Source of the DNA: Candidatus Aenigmatarchaeota archaeon
GTDB taxonomy: Archaea; Aenigmatarchaeota; Aenigmatarchaeia; QMZP01; QMZT01
Direction of reading: 5' to 3'
DNA length: 8,742 nt
Assembly (NCBI GenBank): GCA_023128965.1
Contig: JAGMCY010000094.1
Coordinates: 1 to 8,742, forward strand
Part shown: one piece after another, positions 5,332 to 8,742 of the stretch
Position numbering within the stretch: position 1 is the first letter of the stretch
How the letters are laid out: each line of letters starts with the position of its first letter
Translations under genes and position numbers: made by a program
Notes under the pieces: model-generated
What the model saw: only the letters and a program-made list of their open reading frames with translations
Told to the model about the DNA's origin: nothing
Database searches by the model: none

Positions 5332-5913
5332 ATGCTAGATTTCGAAATGGATATGGACCTTGAAATGCTCAGCGACTCGTTTCTGGAGGAGATGGAAAAA
5401 ATAAAGGATATGGTAGAAGAAATCTCGGATTATCAATCAAGCGAAGAAGAGGACGAGGAGGAATCCGAGTACAGGGAGGTTTACGGGGGAACGAAGGAGG
5501 AGATGAAGGAATACCAGGAGAAGTTCAGGGAATACGTGGAGAGGATTAAGGAAGGCCTGGAGAAGATTTACAGGGACATGGAAAAGAACAAAAGGAACGA
5601 AGAGATCGAACCCAAGATGAAAAGCCCGTGGGAGAGGGGTCACAAGCTCGGTTGCGGATGTCCGGGGTGTACCGCGTATAAGGAGTTTTACGGCATAAAG
5701 CTGGACGAGAACAAGAATTACCAGAGTTCGCACACGAAACCCGACCTCAAGCTCGCAAGCAATAAACCAGAAAAGAAAAAGTACAGCAAGGAAACGGATT
5801 CAAGACCCTGCGGCGGGAAGCATTATCATTTATTCCACGGGGGGGAAGCTGAACTGAAAACCGTTCTCGGGAACCACATGAAGAGGTTTAATTTCAAACC
5901 GATGGGGTATTAA
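5332..5913 (+). CDS. Unknown acidic protein with a Cys/His cluster
   Basis: The protein has 193 residues in two parts. Residues 1-95 are strongly acidic and helical: Met-rich at first (MLDFEMDMDLEML), then a Glu/Asp run around 38-45, then a charged heptad-like stretch suited to a coiled coil. Residues 96-193 are basic and carry candidate metal ligands: Cys108, Cys110 and Cys113 in GHKLGCGCPGCTAY, then Cys160, His164, His166 and His169 in PCGGKHYHLFHGG, and His182. The linker (about 128-157) is polar and probably disordered. There is no signal peptide or membrane helix. I recognise no family. It lies upstream of endA on the same strand with a 36-bp gap from its stop to the endA ATG, so the two may be linked, but endA also has AT-rich sequence of its own. 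Confidence 0.75.
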   Translation: MLDFEMDMDLEMLSDSFLEEMEKIKDMVEEISDYQSSEEEDEEESEYREVYGGTKEEMKEYQEKFREYVERIKEGLEKIYRDMEKNKRNEEIEPKMKSPWERGHKLGCGCPGCTAYKEFYGIKLDENKNYQSSHTKPDLKLASNKPEKKKYSKETDSRPCGGKHYHLFHGGEAELKTVLGNHMKRFNFKPMGY

Positions 5914-5914
5914 T

Positions 5915-5924
5915 TAATAAAATC
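5915..5924 (+). promoter_or_regulatory. Possible TATA box of endA
   Basis: TAATAAAATC lies just after the stop of the preceding gene. A start about 26 bp downstream falls near 5941-5946, giving at most a very short leader before ATG 5950. Confidence 0.35.
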
Positions 5925-5940
5925 AACATACTAATTACTA

Positions 5941-5945
5941 GTGAT
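5941..5945 (+). promoter_or_regulatory. Shine-Dalgarno supporting the endA start at 5950
   Basis: GTGAT complements AUCAC of the 16S 3' end and lies four bases before ATG 5950, the same spacing as for tdh. The same GTG could itself serve as an alternative start adding three residues. Confidence 0.5.
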
Positions 5946-5949
5946 ATTC

Positions 5950-7140
5950 ATGCTGGAGTTGAAGTTCGATCTTAAGAAGGGAATATTCGCAGACGAAACA
6001 GAAACAGTTGAAAAACTAGCGAGGGACTTCTTCGGGGACAGGGAAAAGAATAAGCTTTCGCTTCTTCCGGAAGAGGCGATGTACCTCCTTCTCTTCAGGA
6101 ACGCTGTCGTGCTCAACGGCAGGGGGAAGGAAGTGAATTTCAACAAGCTGGCAAGACACTTCATCAAGAAGGAACCTAGACTGTTCATAAGGTATAACGC
6201 TTACAGGGACTGGAGGGATCGCGGTCTCGTGATAAGGAGATTCAGGCTGAACATACAGGGAAAGCATTCGAAAAAAACGTACAAGAAATACCCTTCCCAG
6301 AAGTTCAAGTTTGGGAAAATCAAAGCGAAGGCGTACTGGTATCATGACTCGCTTTTTTCGGTTCTGGACAAGGATAAGGCAGGGAAAGACCTCTTCGAGA
6401 AATACTGGATCGGGCAGTACGGAGTCTACAAGCAGGAAAGGGGGAAGCAATCCAAGCTCGACTTCTTCGAGACCCTTTTCCTCACGAAACACTTCGGCGT
6501 GGAGATCGTGAACAACGAAACGGGAAAGAAAATGACTTACAATGAAGTTTTGAGAGACGTGGTGAAGAAAAGGGAATACGCGAAACAGCTGTATGAGATA
6601 TACGAGGATTGGCGAATGAAGGCGTACGTGGTTAAAACAGGGTTCAAGTTCGGCTCTCATTTTCGTATTTACTTTCCGGGGGCTTCCCCTGTGAAAGAGG
6701 ATAAATGGATACACTCCAGGCACGTTCTGCACGTTTTCCCGAAAGATCAGAAGCTCCTGATTTCTGAGTGGTCGCGCGCTGTCCGCGTGGCGCACGGGGT
6801 GAAGAAGACGTTCATACTCGGAATACCCGAATTGAAAGCGAAGGATTACATAGACTTTCCCGTGGATTTCGTGGCTTACAGGAGGAAGAAAGGGAAAGGT
6901 GTATGGGTTCGCGAAACCCCGAAGGACAAGCCGAGGTATATGCTGGTTTCGGTTTCCGAAGATGAACACATCGGAGGGATAGAGCTCGCTTCCTTGCTCA
7001 ATAAGGCGAGAGAAAACGGTCTGAACCTCTTGCTTTCGATCACGGACAGGGAAACCTCGATAACTTATTACGAGCTGAAAAAGATAATTCTCCCGAAATC
7101 TAAATACGAGTATTACGAAATAGAGTGGTTCAAGCCTTGA
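5950..7140 (+). CDS. endA: tRNA-splicing endonuclease, three-unit (ε-type)
   Basis: The protein has 396 residues from ATG 5950. It cuts both ends of tRNA introns at bulge-helix-bulge sites, leaving 2',3'-cyclic phosphates. Three fused units can be read. First, an N-terminal EndA domain (about 1-100: LSLLPEEAMYLLL, then YNAYRDWRDRGLVIRRF) that lacks catalytic residues. Second, a full α unit (about 120-296) with YEIYEDWRMKAYVVKTGFKF and the triad Tyr241 (HFRIY), His255 (WIHSRHVLHV) and Lys286 (VRVAHGVKKTF). Third, a C-terminal β-like domain (about 297-396) with an acidic loop, Asp366-Arg-Glu368, followed by ITYYELKKI, placed like loop L10 of other archaeal enzymes. A basic insertion, KQERGKQSK (161-169), sits where broad-specificity enzymes have a specificity loop. 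The order αN-α-βC is that of the homodimeric ε2 enzymes of ARMAN archaea; two-unit α2 enzymes are about 300 residues. GTG 5941 is an alternative start. Confidence 0.93.
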   Translation: MLELKFDLKKGIFADETETVEKLARDFFGDREKNKLSLLPEEAMYLLLFRNAVVLNGRGKEVNFNKLARHFIKKEPRLFIRYNAYRDWRDRGLVIRRFRLNIQGKHSKKTYKKYPSQKFKFGKIKAKAYWYHDSLFSVLDKDKAGKDLFEKYWIGQYGVYKQERGKQSKLDFFETLFLTKHFGVEIVNNETGKKMTYNEVLRDVVKKREYAKQLYEIYEDWRMKAYVVKTGFKFGSHFRIYFPGASPVKEDKWIHSRHVLHVFPKDQKLLISEWSRAVRVAHGVKKTFILGIPELKAKDYIDFPVDFVAYRRKKGKGVWVRETPKDKPRYMLVSVSEDEHIGGIELASLLNKARENGLNLLLSITDRETSITYYELKKIILPKSKYEYYEIEWFKP

Positions 7141-7792
7141 GCTCGAGCAGTTCTTTCATCCCTTTTTCGTGCCCCGCTCCAATCACGCAGACTATTTTAT
7201 CGAACTTTTTACCGAGCTCTTTCAGGTTCTTTGCCATGACAGCGTTCCTCTCGCTGACCAGAATCCTGTAGAAACCGGGGAGTTCTTTCTTGAGATAGCC
7301 CATCGCCTGCTTGATTATTTCCTTCGGGGGGACGAGGTTGAGATTGAACTTGTGTTTCTTTCCGAAGGGGATCGCGATGCCCAGAACGCCCATTATCAAT
7401 AGCTTGAAAAGTGTGAGTTTCTCGGAAAGCGAGGTCTTCCGTATTTTGAAAAGCGTGATTTCTATCGGCCGGTCTATGAGCGCGATTGTTATTCCCCTTT
7501 CCCTCCCCATCCCGATCGCCTCCATCATTTCAGAACCGGGGAGAATCCCTGTCTTCTTCCCGAAATAATCCTGGAATTTTTTGAGAACCCAGTAAATCAG
7601 GAAGGTGGGGAGGCCGAGTACTCTTATCATATCCAATGTGCTTTCGCTTCCCCTTTCTTTGAGATAGTGATACCTGTTTATGTCGAGTTCGACCGCTACG
7701 CAGTCCGGTTTCTCATTTTCGATAGTTTTCCTAACTCTCTCCAGGCTCTCCCTCGCGATGTGCGAGGTGGGGACTAGGATTATTTTTGCCAT
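7130..7792 (-). CDS. TraB/PrgY-family protein, soluble core only
   Basis: The protein has 220 residues from ATG 7792. Family marks are the N-terminal strand with IILVPTSHIARESLERV (His11), VAVELDINRYHYL (Glu35), GSEMMEAI with LIDRPIEITLFKI, the segment ERNAVMAKNL (181-190), and the C-terminal GAGHEKGM (205-212, His208). The family belongs to the TIKI/TraB/GumN superfamily, proposed to be metal-dependent peptidases and including PrgY, which lowers peptide pheromone activity. The reaction is not established for archaeal members. Many archaeal TraB proteins carry several C-terminal membrane helices; here the frame stops right after the GxxH motif, leaving only hydrophobic patches at about 59-69 and 129-143. 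A longer frame upstream would run into the divergent promoter, so I take 7792. Its last 11 bases overlap the end of endA tail to tail. Confidence 0.82.
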   Translation of the reverse strand: MAKIILVPTSHIARESLERVRKTIENEKPDCVAVELDINRYHYLKERGSESTLDMIRVLGLPTFLIYWVLKKFQDYFGKKTGILPGSEMMEAIGMGRERGITIALIDRPIEITLFKIRKTSLSEKLTLFKLLIMGVLGIAIPFGKKHKFNLNLVPPKEIIKQAMGYLKKELPGFYRILVSERNAVMAKNLKELGKKFDKIVCVIGAGHEKGMKELLELKA

Positions 7793-7823
7793 AATATATA
7801 AAACCAGTTGTAAATTAAATATT
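7793..7823. promoter_or_regulatory. 31-bp divergent promoter between the traB-like and methyltransferase genes
   Basis: The two start codons (minus ATG at 7792, plus ATG at 7824) are separated by only 31 bp. Plus-strand TATATAAAA (7795-7803) is centred about 25 bp before 7824. Minus-strand TTTAATTTA (7811-7819) is centred about 23 bp before 7792. Both transcripts would therefore be leaderless, with the TATA box of each lying close to the other's start site. Confidence 0.55.
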
Positions 7824-8405
7824 ATGAAGCTGAGGATGGAGAGAAACGTCACTCAACGGGTTAAGAAAGCGAAATTGCATCACCACACGCCCATAACCAA
7901 GCCGGCTGATTCTGAAATATCTGTCTTTGAGAAACATCTTGAGAGGGCAATGAATGGGGGGAAATATCCGAGAATCCTGATAATAGGCTCAAGCCCTGAA
8001 CTGCGGAACCTAACCGCAAAAATGAAACTCAGAACGACCGTGGTCGCGGATGACCTTGATGTCATAGAGAGGATGGCGAAACTCATGAAAAGGAAGAACG
8101 AGAATGAGCAGTGGCTGGAAGGCGACATCCTCTCGCTTCCCTTAAAGGAAAACACTTTCGACGTGGTTTTCGGGGACCACGTGGTTTCGAACCTCCCGCC
8201 CTTCAGCAAGGAGAAGTTTTACAAGAGGATGAAGGAGATTTTGAAAAGGGAGGGCTTCGCCGTCATCCGGTCGGTGATCTTCAGTAAAACAGAAAAATCT
8301 TTCGAGGGGAAGATTTCGAAACACTTCAGGATCGTGGAGAAGGAATTCGGAGAGGGAGGCGTCTTCGCCGGGCACTTCCCTATTTATTTCATCAGACCTA
8401 AGTAA
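7824..8405 (+). CDS. Class I SAM-dependent methyltransferase, substrate unknown
   Basis: The protein has 193 residues from ATG 7824. A basic N-terminus (MKLRMERNVTQRVKKAKLHH) precedes a Rossmann-type methyltransferase core. Motif I is ILIIGSSPELRNL (51-63), degenerate because the usual GxGxG is GSSPE. Motif II is VVADD (73-77). EGDILSLPLKENTFDVVFGD (99-118) supplies the acidic residue and the post-motif strand of Methyltransf_11-like enzymes. After that come VVSNLPPFSKEKFYKRMKEI and a C-terminal pair of strands ending YFIRPK. The pattern fits small-molecule or protein methyltransferases more than rRNA ones, but no substrate can be named. The frame could be extended upstream to 7680, across the divergent gene. 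The TATA box 25 bp before 7824 and the absence of a leader favour 7824. Confidence 0.8.
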   Translation: MKLRMERNVTQRVKKAKLHHHTPITKPADSEISVFEKHLERAMNGGKYPRILIIGSSPELRNLTAKMKLRTTVVADDLDVIERMAKLMKRKNENEQWLEGDILSLPLKENTFDVVFGDHVVSNLPPFSKEKFYKRMKEILKREGFAVIRSVIFSKTEKSFEGKISKHFRIVEKEFGEGGVFAGHFPIYFIRPK

Positions 8406-8414
8406 TTGAATTAA

Positions 8415-8421
8415 GGGGTGG
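8415..8421 (+). promoter_or_regulatory. Shine-Dalgarno of the DUF5654-like gene
   Basis: GGGGTGG lies four bases before ATG 8426, in the 20-bp gap after the methyltransferase stop. This arrangement suggests cotranscription with the methyltransferase. Confidence 0.6.
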
Positions 8422-8425
8422 AAAA

Positions 8426-8665
8426 ATGAAGAGTGTTTTGGAAGAAATCAAAAAACAGAGCCTGACTTTAATGACAGCGGCTTTCGCTTTTGTGGCAGCT
8501 CTAGTCTGGAAAGACGCGATATCTGCGTGGCTGAAGCCGTTATACGAAAGTGCGGAAGGTGCGATGGGTCTTACAATCGCGGCACTTGTGGTGACTGTGG
8601 TTGTTGTTGTAGTAACGATAATACTAGCAAAGCTATTTGCTCCGAAAGAAGAGAAGGAAGCTTAA
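8426..8665 (+). CDS. Small two-helix membrane protein, DUF5654-like
   Basis: The protein has 79 residues. A short charged N-terminus (MKSVLEEIKKQ) leads into a first membrane helix, LTLMTAAFAFVAALVWKDAI (13-32). A loop with WLKPLYESAEGAMG follows. The second helix (about 48-70) is rich in Val and Ile, and the tail is charged (FAPKEEKEA). The signature of an AAF-x-FVAAL-x-W-x-DAI helix followed by a second helix is that of the DUF5654 family of small archaeal membrane proteins, whose function is unknown. Length and topology agree with that family. Both termini probably lie on the same side of the membrane. It follows the methyltransferase by 20 bp with its own Shine-Dalgarno. The family call is from memory of the pattern and was not searched. 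Confidence 0.7.
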   Translation: MKSVLEEIKKQSLTLMTAAFAFVAALVWKDAISAWLKPLYESAEGAMGLTIAALVVTVVVVVVTIILAKLFAPKEEKEA

Positions 8666-8692
8666 TATTGCAAAATACCCAAAAAATACTTT

Positions 8693-8742
8693 ATGGGCAG
8701 GCTGACCTGGGCTCTTATAATTCTGAACGTTATAGTTTTCGA
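8693..8742 (+). CDS. N-terminus of a membrane protein, cut by the window end
   Basis: The frame opens at ATG 8693 and runs off the window after 16 codons, giving MGRLTWALIILNVIVF. A hydrophobic helix right after a short basic start is clear. The pattern T-x-x-LI-x-LNV-x-VF is typical of the first helix of rhomboid-family intramembrane proteases, but 16 residues cannot establish this, and no catalytic motif is in view. TTAATATT (8662-8669) lies about 27 bp before the ATG and could be the TATA box of a leaderless transcript; it overlaps the end of the preceding gene. Confidence 0.4.
   Translation, partial: MGRLTWALIILNVIVF

Noticed and set aside
6016..6969. 317-codon minus-strand open frame opposite endA
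   Set aside because: Its sequence shows no domain, and it lies wholly within the well-supported endA gene on the other strand.
1..8742. CRISPR array, insertion sequence or intein in mcm
   Set aside because: No regularly spaced direct repeats, no transposase frame, and the MCM motifs are uninterrupted.

Overview
The window is archaeal chromosome. It carries an MCM helicase, a Trm5-family tRNA methyltransferase, an archaeal tRNA-splicing endonuclease, a tRNA gene with an intron, and TATA boxes about 26 bp before start codons. The endonuclease has three fused units in about 396 residues, the ε layout known from ARMAN-type ultrasmall archaea. Together with a non-canonical tRNA intron this points to Micrarchaeota or a close DPANN relative. 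That placement is inference from gene architecture, not from a marker tree.

Left part (1-1287, plus strand): the last 36 codons of glycine C-acetyltransferase (kbl), a tRNA-Val(TAC) gene, then an SDR-type L-threonine 3-dehydrogenase (tdh). kbl and tdh form the two-step threonine-to-glycine route, so a tRNA gene sits inside a metabolic gene pair. The tRNA is interrupted in its T-loop by a 38-nt intron whose ends fold into a bulge-helix-bulge. A strong 11-bp hairpin lies between kbl and the tRNA, with the tRNA TATA box in its loop.

Middle (1373-4412): mcm, then an AT-rich stretch with small genes: a 54-codon ORF, a 97-aa zinc-ribbon protein with a leaderless-type promoter, and, on the minus strand, an 82-aa orphan with a strong Shine-Dalgarno.

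Right part (4413-8742): a Trm5-like methyltransferase (minus), diverging from an acidic Cys/His-rich orphan and endA (plus); a compact TraB-family protein (minus) that converges on endA with an 11-nt overlap and diverges from a SAM methyltransferase (plus) across only 31 bp; a DUF5654-like two-helix membrane protein; and the first 16 codons of a membrane protein, perhaps rhomboid-like.

Two ways of starting translation are visible. tdh, endA, the 82-aa gene and the DUF5654-like gene have Shine-Dalgarno sites. The zinc-ribbon, trm5-like, traB, SAM-methyltransferase and 54-codon genes have a TATA box 23-27 bp before the start codon and no room for a leader. The main theme is RNA maturation: the window encodes an intron-split tRNA and also the enzyme type known to accept such non-canonical introns.
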